DNA of 64,000 nucleotides. Origin: M3007 sp044226205. GTDB lineage: Bacteria; Bacteroidota; Bacteroidia; Chitinophagales; Saprospiraceae. The stretch is taken from positions 95,421 through 159,420 of the forward strand of contig JBGAHL010000009.1 of assembly GCA_044226205.1 (NCBI GenBank), in the 5' to 3' direction. Every line of letters starts with the position of its first letter. The stretch's first letter is position 1. Made by a program: the position numbers and the translations under genes. Shown here piece after piece: positions 27,427 through 35,376 of this stretch. The notes beneath the pieces were generated by a model, which was given only the letters and a program-made list of their open reading frames with translations, was not told where the DNA came from and searched no databases.

Positions 27427-28005
27427 ATGAAACGCGGATTACTGCTCTTCGTCATGACGGCTTTCGTAGCCTTCCAAATTCAGGCACAAAGCCAGTATAA
27501 TTTAAGTTCCTTCTGGATGGTCATCAAAGGAACTTCCAACCTCCACGACTGGGAATCCAAGGTTACGCAAGTGCACGGCTACGGCCAGCTCGTTGCTGAA
27601 CCCAACAATCTCAAAGCCATCAACTCGCTGTTTGTAGAAATTCCGGTGCGTGGCATCAAAAGCCCCAAAGGTTCCGTCATGGACGGCAAAACCTACGATG
27701 CGCTGAAAGCCGGTACCTATCCCCAGATCACGTACAAACTCACCAAGATCACGGCGCTGAACAATAAAGGCGGCGGCAACTTCGCGGTCGGCGCACTGGG
27801 CGACCTCACAATGGCCGGAGTAACCAGGCAGATAGACCTCTGGGTAACGGTCAAAGTGGACAACTACGGCACCATCGTGATCTCCGGCTCCAAAAGCCTC
27901 AAAATGACGGATTTCAAAATCAGTCCTCCCACCGCCTTGCTCGGTACGCTGACAACTGGCGACGACGTGGAGATTGCTTTCTCCGTCACGCTTGGCAAAC
28001 AATAA
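27427..28005 (+). CDS. YceI-family periplasmic protein
   Basis: A 192-residue protein with a signal peptide (MKRGLLLFVMTAFVAFQIQA, then Q). The mature part has the YceI/lipocalin-like barrel pattern: an early GTSNLHDWESKV, VEIPVRGIKSPKGSVMDGKT, TYPQITYKLTKI, a GDLTMAGVTRQIDL strand and a closing KMTDFKISPPTALLGTL. YceI proteins bind isoprenoid or other lipid-like molecules; the physiological ligand here is unknown. It is followed 55 bp later by a porin-like gene and, after a terminator, by a second YceI-type gene. Confidence 0.88.
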   Translation: MKRGLLLFVMTAFVAFQIQAQSQYNLSSFWMVIKGTSNLHDWESKVTQVHGYGQLVAEPNNLKAINSLFVEIPVRGIKSPKGSVMDGKTYDALKAGTYPQITYKLTKITALNNKGGGNFAVGALGDLTMAGVTRQIDLWVTVKVDNYGTIVISGSKSLKMTDFKISPPTALLGTLTTGDDVEIAFSVTLGKQ

Positions 28006-28060
28006 AATTACCCCCTGACTATAAAAATCAACAACATTGTTCAACCAACAATTAAATTGT

Positions 28061-29449
28061 ATGAAGAAGTATTTTGTCCTGTTTACGTTCCTCCTGATGC
28101 TTGCTCAGGTAGCCATGGCCCAACAACCGGAAATCCAATACTTCCGTCCCTGGGACCAAAAAGGGATCAATGTATTTGAACCCTCCAAATCCGCCGACCA
28201 ACCGGAATTTACCGGTGTAAAAGTTCGCGTAGGCGGTGCTTTCACCCAAAACTACCAATACCTCACTCATGAAAACGCTGCCAAGTTTGTGGCGGCAACC
28301 AACGGCGCCAACAAAAACCTGCTTTACGGCGTCATCAAAGATCCGGGCGCAGATACGCTCTCCACGACGCTGAAAGGCTTCAACCTGGCCCAGGCCAACC
28401 TCAACTTCGACGTGCAACTGGGCGACGGTATCCGGGTTTCGCTGGAAAACTACATGTCTGCCCGCCACCACAACGAATTCTGGGTAAAAGGCGGTTACAT
28501 CCAGATCGACAAACTGCCGATGTTTGGCAGCCCCGAATGGTACACCAAGTACGTCCGCGTGAAAATCGGTCACTTCCAGCAGAACTTCGGCGACATGCAG
28601 TTCCGTCGCTCCGATGGCGGTAACACGATCTACAACCCCTTCGTTGAAAACTACATCCTCGATGCTTTCACGACGGATATCGGCGGCGAAGCTTACATTT
28701 TCCCGATCGACGGCCTCATGGGCATGGTTGGTATGTCCTCCGGTCTGATCAAAGGCAACATCGACAACTACTCGGTCAATCCTTCGGTCGGCAACGTGGA
28801 ACCCACGGAACGCAAACCGTCGATCTTCCTGAAACTGGCCTACGACAAGTACATCAATCCTGACTTCCGCGTACGCTTGTCCGCTTCGTTCTGCAACAAC
28901 CCGAGCAGCGCAGGTAACCAGCTGTACTCCGCCGACCGCACCGGTTCGCAATACTTCATGGTCATGGAACCGGGCATCAGCGCCACAGGCGTAGCCAGCA
29001 CTTACGCAGCCAACAAAGACTCCGGCCGTTTCAACCCGAGCGTAGGCAACAAAGTGCAAGCCGTCATGATCAACCCCTTCGTGAAATTCCACGGTCTTGA
29101 ATTCTTCGGTTCCTACGAAACGGTTAAAGGCCGCACCAATGCCGAACGCGACGGCGCTGAACGCGAATTCACGCAACTGGCCGGCGAACTGGTGTACCGC
29201 ACCCTCCCGCGCGAACAACTCTATGTCGGCGCCCGCTACATCACCACGACGGGCCGCCCGTTTGGCCAGGCCTTCACGCAGGACATCACGATCAGCCGCA
29301 CGGCTTTCGTAGCCGGCTGGTTCCCGACTGAAAACCTGCTGCTGAAAGGTGAATACGTGCTGCAAGACTACACCGATTTCCCGGACACCGACTACCGCTA
29401 CAAAGGCCACTTCCAGGGCTTTATGCTCGAAGCCGTGGTTGGTTTCTAA
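28061..29449 (+). CDS. outer-membrane porin-like barrel protein
   Basis: A 462-residue protein from ATG 28061 (MKKYFVLFTFLLMLAQVAMA, then QQPE), a clear signal peptide. The mature part has many amphipathic strands ending in aromatic or hydrophobic residues and closes with YRYKGHFQGFMLEAVVGF, a typical C-terminal outer-membrane strand ending in Phe. The pattern (FNLAQANLNFDVQLGDGIRV near the N-terminus, KIGHFQQNFGDMQFRRSDG) resembles phosphate-selective-porin-like proteins, but the substrate is unknown. It follows the YceI gene by 55 bp and is closed by a strong terminator, so both are probably one operon. The codon choice is unusually uniform, suggesting high expression. Confidence 0.8.
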   Translation: MKKYFVLFTFLLMLAQVAMAQQPEIQYFRPWDQKGINVFEPSKSADQPEFTGVKVRVGGAFTQNYQYLTHENAAKFVAATNGANKNLLYGVIKDPGADTLSTTLKGFNLAQANLNFDVQLGDGIRVSLENYMSARHHNEFWVKGGYIQIDKLPMFGSPEWYTKYVRVKIGHFQQNFGDMQFRRSDGGNTIYNPFVENYILDAFTTDIGGEAYIFPIDGLMGMVGMSSGLIKGNIDNYSVNPSVGNVEPTERKPSIFLKLAYDKYINPDFRVRLSASFCNNPSSAGNQLYSADRTGSQYFMVMEPGISATGVASTYAANKDSGRFNPSVGNKVQAVMINPFVKFHGLEFFGSYETVKGRTNAERDGAEREFTQLAGELVYRTLPREQLYVGARYITTTGRPFGQAFTQDITISRTAFVAGWFPTENLLLKGEYVLQDYTDFPDTDYRYKGHFQGFMLEAVVGF

Positions 29450-29497
29450 ACCCTCTCCGCAAAGGATTCCTTGAACATTCTCATCGCTAATCCTCGG

Positions 29498-29535
29498 AAA
29501 TCCCATAGTCTGGCAGCAGGCTATGGGATTTTTTT
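29498..29535 (+). terminator. intrinsic terminator after the porin gene
   Basis: AAATCCCATAG (29498-29508) and CTATGGGATTT (29521-29531) form an 11-bp stem with a 12-nt loop, continuing into a run of Ts to 29535. Confidence 0.9.
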
Positions 29536-29549
29536 AAGGCGACCATACG

Positions 29550-29614
29550 TTTTCACCGCAAAGGGTTCGCAAATTTCTTAGCGTCTTTGCGTCTTTGCGT
29601 CTTTGCGGTGAAAA
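29550..29614. repeat. interspersed palindromic repeat, copy 1
   Basis: It begins TTTTCACCGCAAAGGGTTCG and ends TCTTTGCGGTGAAAA, with GCGTCTTT repeated three times on the right arm. The ends are reverse complements. Related copies lie at 37512-37639 and 40949-41013. It follows the porin terminator and lies upstream of the second YceI gene. Confidence 0.85.
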
Positions 29615-29668
29615 CGGCGCGTTGATAGACGATATTTTCACACAACTTCTCATCCCAATCAAAACGAC

Positions 29669-30307
29669 ATGTTGAATACGCTCTCCATCTTCAAAACCCT
29701 GCTGATGATCATCTGCGGGATGGCTTTGTGCGGCGCGAGCGGACGTTTCAGCACCGCCACCGGCGTTCTTTTTAAGAAAAAATACACGATTGAACGCGGC
29801 AGCAAAATGTATCTCTACGGAACGACCAATGTGAACAACTTTACCTGCCATTGCGAAGACCAGTTCGGCACCCGCTCGATCGAGCTGGAAAACAACGGGT
29901 GGAAGGCCAATTACAGGGAGGCTACGCTCGACCTTTCCATCAACGGCCTCAATTGTCGCAACCGCAAGATCGAAAATGACCTGCGTAAAGCCTTAAATGC
30001 AGATCAGTACCCGAATATCCGGATCAAACTGCTCGAAACCATCCAGAACCCGGATTGCCTCGACGGAAAGTGCCCTGGCTGGTTCGATATTTATGCCAAA
30101 ATGAACCTGACCATTACGGGCGTCACACGCACCCGCGATATCCATGCCCGGGCTCAACTTCTGGCGCCGAAAAAACTGCAACTGACAGGGCAACAGACCC
30201 TCTACATGACCGATTTCGGTATTACGCCCCCCGAAGCCATGCTGGGCATGATCAAGGTGAACGACCAGATCGATTTTCACTTCGATCTGATCGTGACCAC
30301 GGACTAG
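29669..30307 (+). CDS. second YceI-like secreted protein
   Basis: A 212-residue ATG-started protein with a hydrophobic N-terminus (LSIFKTLLMIICGMALCGA). It keeps the YceI layout: YLYGTTNVNNFTCHCEDQFG, LSINGLNCRNRKIENDLRKA, QYPNIRIKLLETI, MNLTITGVTRTRDI and LYMTDFGITPPEAMLGMIKV near the C-terminus. It differs from the first YceI protein in carrying several Cys residues (CHC, NCRNR, DCLDGKC), which could form disulfides in the periplasm. It is separated from the first pair by a terminator and a repeat, so it is probably transcribed alone. Confidence 0.82.
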   Translation: MLNTLSIFKTLLMIICGMALCGASGRFSTATGVLFKKKYTIERGSKMYLYGTTNVNNFTCHCEDQFGTRSIELENNGWKANYREATLDLSINGLNCRNRKIENDLRKALNADQYPNIRIKLLETIQNPDCLDGKCPGWFDIYAKMNLTITGVTRTRDIHARAQLLAPKKLQLTGQQTLYMTDFGITPPEAMLGMIKVNDQIDFHFDLIVTTD

Positions 30308-30363
30308 GCCTGATCCAGTGGCGTTAGCGGGCGAGTCCCGTTCCGCTTGTTGGTTGCAGGCAT

Positions 30364-30403
30364 AAAAAAAGGGCTGGATTTGCAGGAGGCAAATCCAGCC
30401 CTT
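30364..30403 (-). terminator. intrinsic terminator for the minus-strand membrane-protein gene
   Basis: AAGGGCTGGATTTGC (30369-30383) and GCAAATCCAGCCCTT (30389-30403) form a perfect 15-bp stem with a 5-nt loop. Read on the minus strand it ends in a T-run, directly after the stop at 30421. On the plus strand it could also slow polymerase leaving the second YceI gene. Confidence 0.9.
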
Positions 30404-30420
30404 GGTCATTGTACCTTGTT

Positions 30421-30828
30421 TCAAGGATTCATTTTGGCGTAGATCAAACCCGCCACAACGGCTTGCAACAGACCGTACACCAGCCAGCTGATCACGAGTG
30501 TAGCCGAAACTGACATGGCGCTGAACACGATCCACATGGCCGGCAACGTGGCCACAAGGGCGTAAACGATACCCATTTCCAGCCCGCGAACAAAAAACGA
30601 CCCGTGAAAGAGGCTTTTGAAGCGCTCCCAGAACCAGGCCAGTGCGAAACCGATCACGAAGGGGTGCAGGAAATAGAGGTAGGTTTTGCCGCCTTCCAGG
30701 TCAAATACCGGGTTGTAATATTCCTCGGCAATGGAGGGTACCAGTTTGACCATCAGGAGTGGGCCTACATAGCTGAGGGCAAGAAGAACTACGCCTGCAA
30801 CAAGGCCCGGAACAAAGAATTTTTTCAT
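30421..30828 (-). CDS. small four-helix membrane protein, unknown function
   Basis: A 135-residue protein from ATG 30828 (MKKFFVPGLVAGVVLLALSY). Four hydrophobic segments are visible: VPGLVAGVVLLALSYVG, YLYFLHPFVIGFALAWFW, GIVYALVATLPAMWIVF and TLVISWLVYGLLQAVVAGLI. It is an integral inner-membrane protein with short loops and no catalytic motif I recognise. It is followed by a strong terminator and convergent with the second YceI gene, hence a single-gene unit. Confidence 0.7.
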   Translation of the reverse strand: MKKFFVPGLVAGVVLLALSYVGPLLMVKLVPSIAEEYYNPVFDLEGGKTYLYFLHPFVIGFALAWFWERFKSLFHGSFFVRGLEMGIVYALVATLPAMWIVFSAMSVSATLVISWLVYGLLQAVVAGLIYAKMNP

Positions 30829-31174
30829 AGTGGAAACGGTTTGAAAATAAAACAATAGCGCTGCCTTTCGACAGCCGGACCGGGCAGTTGTTCTGGCGCT
30901 AAGATATTCAAATTCAATTTGACAGGCATCTTGCAGCCAAAATTCCGCCGCGAGGCAAAAGATTTAAAAACAACGACCGGCAGATTCATCCCTGGCTGAA
31001 TGTAAAACCCCGAAACGAAGGCCTGTCACCTGTTTCACAACCTCTTACACTCGACAAATATCCACTCGATAAACCCTGAAAACCTATGCCCTGAAACAAT
31101 GCCTTTCGTGAGCGCAATCAATACACAGCCTAATGCAAATCATTTCAAAAAACGCATTTTGCCCCGCACATTTA

Positions 31175-31199
31175 GGGTGTAATCGGTTCGATTACATCC
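31175..31199 (+). promoter_or_regulatory. operator-like palindrome upstream of hsp20
   Basis: TGTAATCG (31178-31185) and CGATTACA (31189-31196) are perfect inverted repeats around GTT, extended by GG/CC pairs to 31175-31199 with one mismatch. It lies 28 bp before the start codon, where a repressor or activator could act. It does not match the CIRCE sequence I know. Confidence 0.5.
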
Positions 31200-31215
31200 A
31201 TCGGTTAACTTTAAA

Positions 31216-31223
31216 AAGGAGGT
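31216..31223 (+). promoter_or_regulatory. consensus Shine-Dalgarno of hsp20
   Basis: AAGGAGGT sits 4 nt before ATG 31228. Such a perfect anti-16S match is unusual among the genes of this window, most of which have only AT-rich leaders, and implies strong translation. It fixes the Hsp20 start. Confidence 0.85.
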
Positions 31224-31227
31224 TATT

Positions 31228-31662
31228 ATGGCACTCATTAAATGGTCGCCGGAAAATGGCCTGTTCCCCGCCTTCCCCGGTTGGATCGATGATTTTTTCA
31301 CCGATGACTGGGTAAAACCGACAGTGAAAGGCATTTCTGTTCCGGCTGTAAACGTCACTGAAAGCGACGAGGCGTTCAAGGTCAGCGTAGCTGCCCCCGG
31401 CTTCAAAAAAGATGATTTTACAATTGAAGTAAAGGAAGGACGGCTTGTGATCTCGGGCGAAATGCGCAGGGACGAAGAAGAAAAGAATGAAAAATTCACG
31501 CGCCGTGAATTTGCCTACACGTCATTCAACCGCTCCTTTACCTTGCCCGACAATGTCGACAGCAACGATATCAGCGCCAAATATGCCGATGGTATCCTGC
31601 TGCTCACCGTGCCGAAACTCAAAAAAGAAGCCAAGCCTCAACAACAAATTCAGGTGCAATGA
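31228..31662 (+). CDS. small heat-shock protein (Hsp20/alpha-crystallin)
   Basis: A 144-residue ATP-independent holdase chaperone of the cytosol. The alpha-crystallin domain runs from about 40 to 132: VPAVNVTESDEAFKVSVAAP, then DDFTIEVKEGRLVISGE, FTRREFAYTSFNRSFTLPDN and the closing ADGILLLTVPKLKKE. A short hydrophobic N-terminus (ENGLFPAFPGWIDDFF) and a C-terminal IQVQ fit oligomerising members. It has a consensus Shine-Dalgarno and a palindrome upstream, consistent with stress-induced expression. Convergent with the TonB receptor gene. Confidence 0.95.
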   Translation: MALIKWSPENGLFPAFPGWIDDFFTDDWVKPTVKGISVPAVNVTESDEAFKVSVAAPGFKKDDFTIEVKEGRLVISGEMRRDEEEKNEKFTRREFAYTSFNRSFTLPDNVDSNDISAKYADGILLLTVPKLKKEAKPQQQIQVQ

Positions 31663-31699
31663 ATGCTGGATGATGAATCCTGAGCCAATTCGTCATGCA

Positions 31700-33781
31700 T
31701 CATACTTTTCCCAGGTTGATTGTTGCCCGAAGCCACCAGCTGCGGCCGGGGCTGAGGGGTTGAGCACTGTTGCTGCCGCCGGTATGATTGCCGGCGGCAG
31801 TGCCCGTTATAAGGGCAGACTGCGCATCGAGCAGGTTGCGCGCACCGGCTTGCAGCGTGATGCGTTTGTGCCAGAACGACTTGCCAATCGATGCGTCCAG
31901 TTGCGTGAAGCCCGATGTAACGCGCTGACGTGCAACCACTTGTCCATTTTCCATCTCGGGGTAATACCGTACGAAACGGTCGGTGGTGCGCCCCCAGATA
32001 CCGGCGTTCCAGCCCGAAGAATGTTCCCATTGCAACGAGGCGGCCCATTCCTGGGTGTAGGTGAATTGCGGTGTTTCCGGCAATTCGGACTGCACGGGGT
32101 TGAAATGACCGATCCTGCTGGTGGACACATCGAGGCGCAATCCGCGCCATTGGGCCGAGCTGCGAAGCGTGGCGCCGTGGGTTCGGTATCGTTCGATGTT
32201 GAAATAGGAATAACGCAGCGTTGTCGTGTCGCCCTGTGCGGGTTGTATGCTGCCATCCGGCAAGCTCACAAACTCGTACAGTTCAATTTTGTCCTGCAAC
32301 CAGTTGGCGAAACCACAAATCTGGGCCTCGACGTGTACAGCGCCCAGGTTCATGCCCGACCAGCTCAGCTGGGCTTGCGTATTGTCGGACGTTTCGGCGC
32401 GCAAATCGGGGTTGCCAACGATGTAGTGGTTGGCATCCACAAAGTAGAAAAACAGTTCTTTCAGATCGGGGCTGCGGAAGCCGCGGGCATAACTGGCGCG
32501 GAGGTTGAACGATTTGCCTATTTGCTGGCGCAGGTGAAAAGAGGGCACCACGGCCCCATCGTAGCGACTGTTCCAACTGCCCCGCAGGCCGGCTTCGAGG
32601 GTCAGGCCGCCGTTGGTGCGATAGCGAAGGCTGGTCAGCACAGCGAGGTCGAGCATTTCGCTGCGACCGGCTACCTGGCTCAGCGAATCGCGGATGCGCT
32701 GACCTATGCCTGTGTCATGACGGCCGTCGAAACCCGCCATCCATTGCCAGCGGCGCTGTTCGTTGCGGGTGGCCAGCACCGAGCGGAACATCCAGCTGGC
32801 AAACCGCGTCGTATCCTGCTCGCCGGCTACCGGCGTGGTCTGCGCGCTTTCGAGGTCGGTGCGCAGGGCTTCTTTTTCCCTGTGGAAAAAATTGACCCCC
32901 AGGGTGTTGTTCCAGTACAGCGATTTACCAACCGAGCCTTCGTGCAATAAGGCAAGATCGCTGCGGCGGGTGTAGTAAAAATCGTCGAATGCGTAAGGCT
33001 TGTATTGCGGCCGGCGCACGGCGCCGAGGTTGTCGATATGTTCTTCAAAGAACGAACCTTTGAGCCGGATCACCTGATCTGCCCCGGCGTCGAAGCGGAT
33101 GGATGCGTCGGCATAATGTTGCTTTTTGGGATTCCAGAGTTGGTCGCGACTGCTTGCGCTCGTGTCGAAACCGGCAAAATAGTCGTAGCCACCGCTGGCG
33201 AGCAACAACACCCGCGGCGCGATCCGCCAGCCTGCGCTCGCGCCGATGCTGCGTTCGCCCAGGGTTTCGTACTGGCTGTTCAGGCTGAGGCGCCAGCGTT
33301 CGAGCTGGGAGCGGCGGCTGATCAGGTTTACGACCCCCGCCAGCGCGTCGGTGCCGTAGTACACGGAAGTGGGGCCCTCGATCAGTTCCACCCGTTCGAT
33401 ATTGGCCAGGCTGATCTGTCCCAGATCGATATTGCCATCCTGCCGCCCGATGACCGGCACGCCGTCGATCAGGATTTTGACATTTTGCCCCGACATGCCC
33501 TGCACCGACAGGCTGCTGCCCAGGATCATGTCCTGCCCGATACCGAGATTGAGCTCGTGGCGAAGCAATTGTTCCAGGTTGTTTGCGCCGAGCCGTTCGA
33601 TCCGGTCGCGCCGAAGAATACGCACGGGGTGGGTGGCGTTGCATACGTCGGTGGGCGCAAACTGGGCCGTCACGACGACCTCCCGCAAGCCGCTGTCGGG
33701 CAGCGAGTCAATATTTTGTGCCACAAGCGGCAGCGCAAAAACCAGGGAAAAAAGCGCGGGAAAAGCAGACAAATGCCTCAT
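31700..33781 (-). CDS. TonB-dependent receptor, probable haem/iron uptake
   Basis: A 693-residue outer-membrane receptor with a signal peptide (MRHLSAFPALFSLVFALPLV, then AQ). There is no carboxypeptidase-like N-terminal domain. The TonB box region reads LREVVVTAQF, the plug runs about 45-150 (VRILRRDRIERLGANNLEQL, GMSGQNVKILIDGVPVIG, VELIEGPTSVYYGTDALAGV), and the 22-strand barrel ends WWLRATINLGKV. The size and plug are like BtuB/HmuR-class receptors. It lies 152 bp downstream of an HmuY-like T9SS protein on the same strand, a pairing known for haem capture, so I infer haem or a related metal complex as cargo. Confidence 0.9.
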   Translation of the reverse strand: MRHLSAFPALFSLVFALPLVAQNIDSLPDSGLREVVVTAQFAPTDVCNATHPVRILRRDRIERLGANNLEQLLRHELNLGIGQDMILGSSLSVQGMSGQNVKILIDGVPVIGRQDGNIDLGQISLANIERVELIEGPTSVYYGTDALAGVVNLISRRSQLERWRLSLNSQYETLGERSIGASAGWRIAPRVLLLASGGYDYFAGFDTSASSRDQLWNPKKQHYADASIRFDAGADQVIRLKGSFFEEHIDNLGAVRRPQYKPYAFDDFYYTRRSDLALLHEGSVGKSLYWNNTLGVNFFHREKEALRTDLESAQTTPVAGEQDTTRFASWMFRSVLATRNEQRRWQWMAGFDGRHDTGIGQRIRDSLSQVAGRSEMLDLAVLTSLRYRTNGGLTLEAGLRGSWNSRYDGAVVPSFHLRQQIGKSFNLRASYARGFRSPDLKELFFYFVDANHYIVGNPDLRAETSDNTQAQLSWSGMNLGAVHVEAQICGFANWLQDKIELYEFVSLPDGSIQPAQGDTTTLRYSYFNIERYRTHGATLRSSAQWRGLRLDVSTSRIGHFNPVQSELPETPQFTYTQEWAASLQWEHSSGWNAGIWGRTTDRFVRYYPEMENGQVVARQRVTSGFTQLDASIGKSFWHKRITLQAGARNLLDAQSALITGTAAGNHTGGSNSAQPLSPGRSWWLRATINLGKV

Positions 33782-33933
33782 GATCGTTCAGAAAAGGGTA
33801 GAGAATTGGCTTGCACTCCGGCCGGGCGTTTTATACAGGGCCCGGCCGGAATGCCGATAACAGACAAAATTTCAGGGAATGGGGTCACACTGCGCGAACC
33901 GTATTTTTCAGTTCGGCGCGCAGACGAAGGGCT

Positions 33934-35217
33934 TTATTGGCCGACCGTGATGGTTCTGGAAAACTGGCCGCCAGCCGTCGCAACGTTCAGCACATAGGCG
34001 CCGCTCGACAGGCCCGGCAGGTCGATTTCCGCCACGTTCAGACCGTTTTGGGTGCGCATGGCGCCACTCCACACGAGTTGGCCATCGGCGCCGAGCAGCC
34101 GCATGACGGCCGTACCTGCATTTTCACTGCTGAACGAAAGGGTCAGATGGTCGGCCACGGGGTTGGGATACACCAGCGCGGCCGTGATGCCGTTCGGCAG
34201 GTCGCTTGTGGCGCTCAATTGGCCCAGAAAAGTGCGTTCCATCGTGCCGGCCCCCGTGCTCACGCCTTCAAAATCAATGAAGACGATTTTGTACAGCTTG
34301 TTGTTTTTCGTTTTGACAAAATAGGCAAGATTAGGGGTCGTGATCCAGCCGCCCTGTTGCAGGTTGAACGATTTCCAGTCGTGACCGATCCGGTCGATAT
34401 CCGTGGAGAAGGAATCAATATAATCTTGATAATCAACGGTTGCGGGGTCGATGCCTGCTGCCCGGGCTACTTGTACGCCATCGCCGGCCAGAATGCCGGT
34501 GACGTTGTATTGAATGATATTGCCCTGGCCGTCGCTCAGTGCGTCTATGTAGCGGCAAAAGACGAGATCCCAGTTGAGCGGCGTCACGACGTTGCTGCCG
34601 TTGGCGCCGAGGCTGAAATAAATAAGCGGACTGCCATTGTTGAAATTGGTATTGACGGTGTACTCGGCCGCGGCGCTGTTGTCGGGGTTGGCTACGCGGA
34701 ATTTGTAGCTGGTGCCGTTGTATTCGTCAAAAATGATCTTTTTGTGGTCGCCGTTGCGCAATTTGATGAGGAACACACGGCTGCCCAGGACCTTGAACTG
34801 CGCAGGGTTGTACACTCCCCAGCCGAAGTCCAGCGGGTCGGCAAGGTCGCGCGGGGTATTGAAAGCGCCTTCGGCCCAGGTTGTTTCCGGGTTGTACAGT
34901 TTTTCAGTGTAGAGACCCGGGTCGAGCACCTCGGAAAAGTCGCTGGTGAGCGCGTCGTACACTTCCAGTGCAGGGCTGGTCTGGCCATTGCTGCTGATCG
35001 TGCTTTCATTGATAAAAATACCCGCCGTCTGTACGCTCAGGTTGGAAAAGGCGATGTCCCAAGCGTCGTAGGCCACCTGTTGGGAGCTGCCGTTGGACAG
35101 TCGAAAATAACCGGACTGGGCGTAGCCCGATCCGGCTGAAATCTGGTCGAAGGTCGTTTGGGAGTAGAGCGAAACGCTCAGGAAAAGCAGGGAGAGTAGC
35201 GAGGAGGATAGTTTCAT
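33934..35217 (-). CDS. HmuY-like secreted protein with T9SS type A sorting domain
   Basis: A 427-residue protein from ATG 35217 (MKLSSSLLSLLFLSVSLYSQ), giving a clean signal peptide. The body has HmuY-type features: a WDIAFSNLSVQTAG block near the start, repeated internally as NWDLVFCRYIDAL, and the FVKTKNNKLYKIVFIDFEG closing strand. The C-terminal about 80 residues (LVYPNPVADHLTLSFSSENA, then LPGLSSGAYVLNVATAGG) are a T9SS type A sorting domain, so it is exported through the outer membrane and probably surface-bound. HmuY proteins bind haem and hand it to a TonB receptor; that gene is next. Known HmuY proteins are lipoproteins, so the T9SS tail is notable. Haem binding is inference. Confidence 0.75.
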   Translation of the reverse strand: MKLSSSLLSLLFLSVSLYSQTTFDQISAGSGYAQSGYFRLSNGSSQQVAYDAWDIAFSNLSVQTAGIFINESTISSNGQTSPALEVYDALTSDFSEVLDPGLYTEKLYNPETTWAEGAFNTPRDLADPLDFGWGVYNPAQFKVLGSRVFLIKLRNGDHKKIIFDEYNGTSYKFRVANPDNSAAAEYTVNTNFNNGSPLIYFSLGANGSNVVTPLNWDLVFCRYIDALSDGQGNIIQYNVTGILAGDGVQVARAAGIDPATVDYQDYIDSFSTDIDRIGHDWKSFNLQQGGWITTPNLAYFVKTKNNKLYKIVFIDFEGVSTGAGTMERTFLGQLSATSDLPNGITAALVYPNPVADHLTLSFSSENAGTAVMRLLGADGQLVWSGAMRTQNGLNVAEIDLPGLSSGAYVLNVATAGGQFSRTITVGQ

Positions 35218-35376
35218 GATTTTGTTTTGTTGATGACACAAAAGTAAATGTCGAAAAAACAGCAAAAACCTGCCTAAACAACTACTTGCAGACAAATGAC
35301 ATTGGGGAGACATCCCCATGACAAAACCCGCCTTTTGAGGTAAACGGCCCGTAAAAATCCAGCTGGCCGCTCTTGT

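Larger units (their letters stand above)
30829..31227. other. 399-bp intergenic region upstream of the Hsp20 gene
   Basis: This divergent gap separates the membrane-protein gene from hsp20. It is moderately AT-rich and holds no credible gene. It contains the palindromic operator-like site at 31175-31199 and a consensus Shine-Dalgarno just before the Hsp20 start. Promoters for both flanking genes must lie here, but I could not place convincing boxes. Confidence 0.6.

Noticed and set aside
31133..31227. A small gene ahead of hsp20
   Set aside because: The frame overlaps the palindrome and ribosome site and has no protein-like features.
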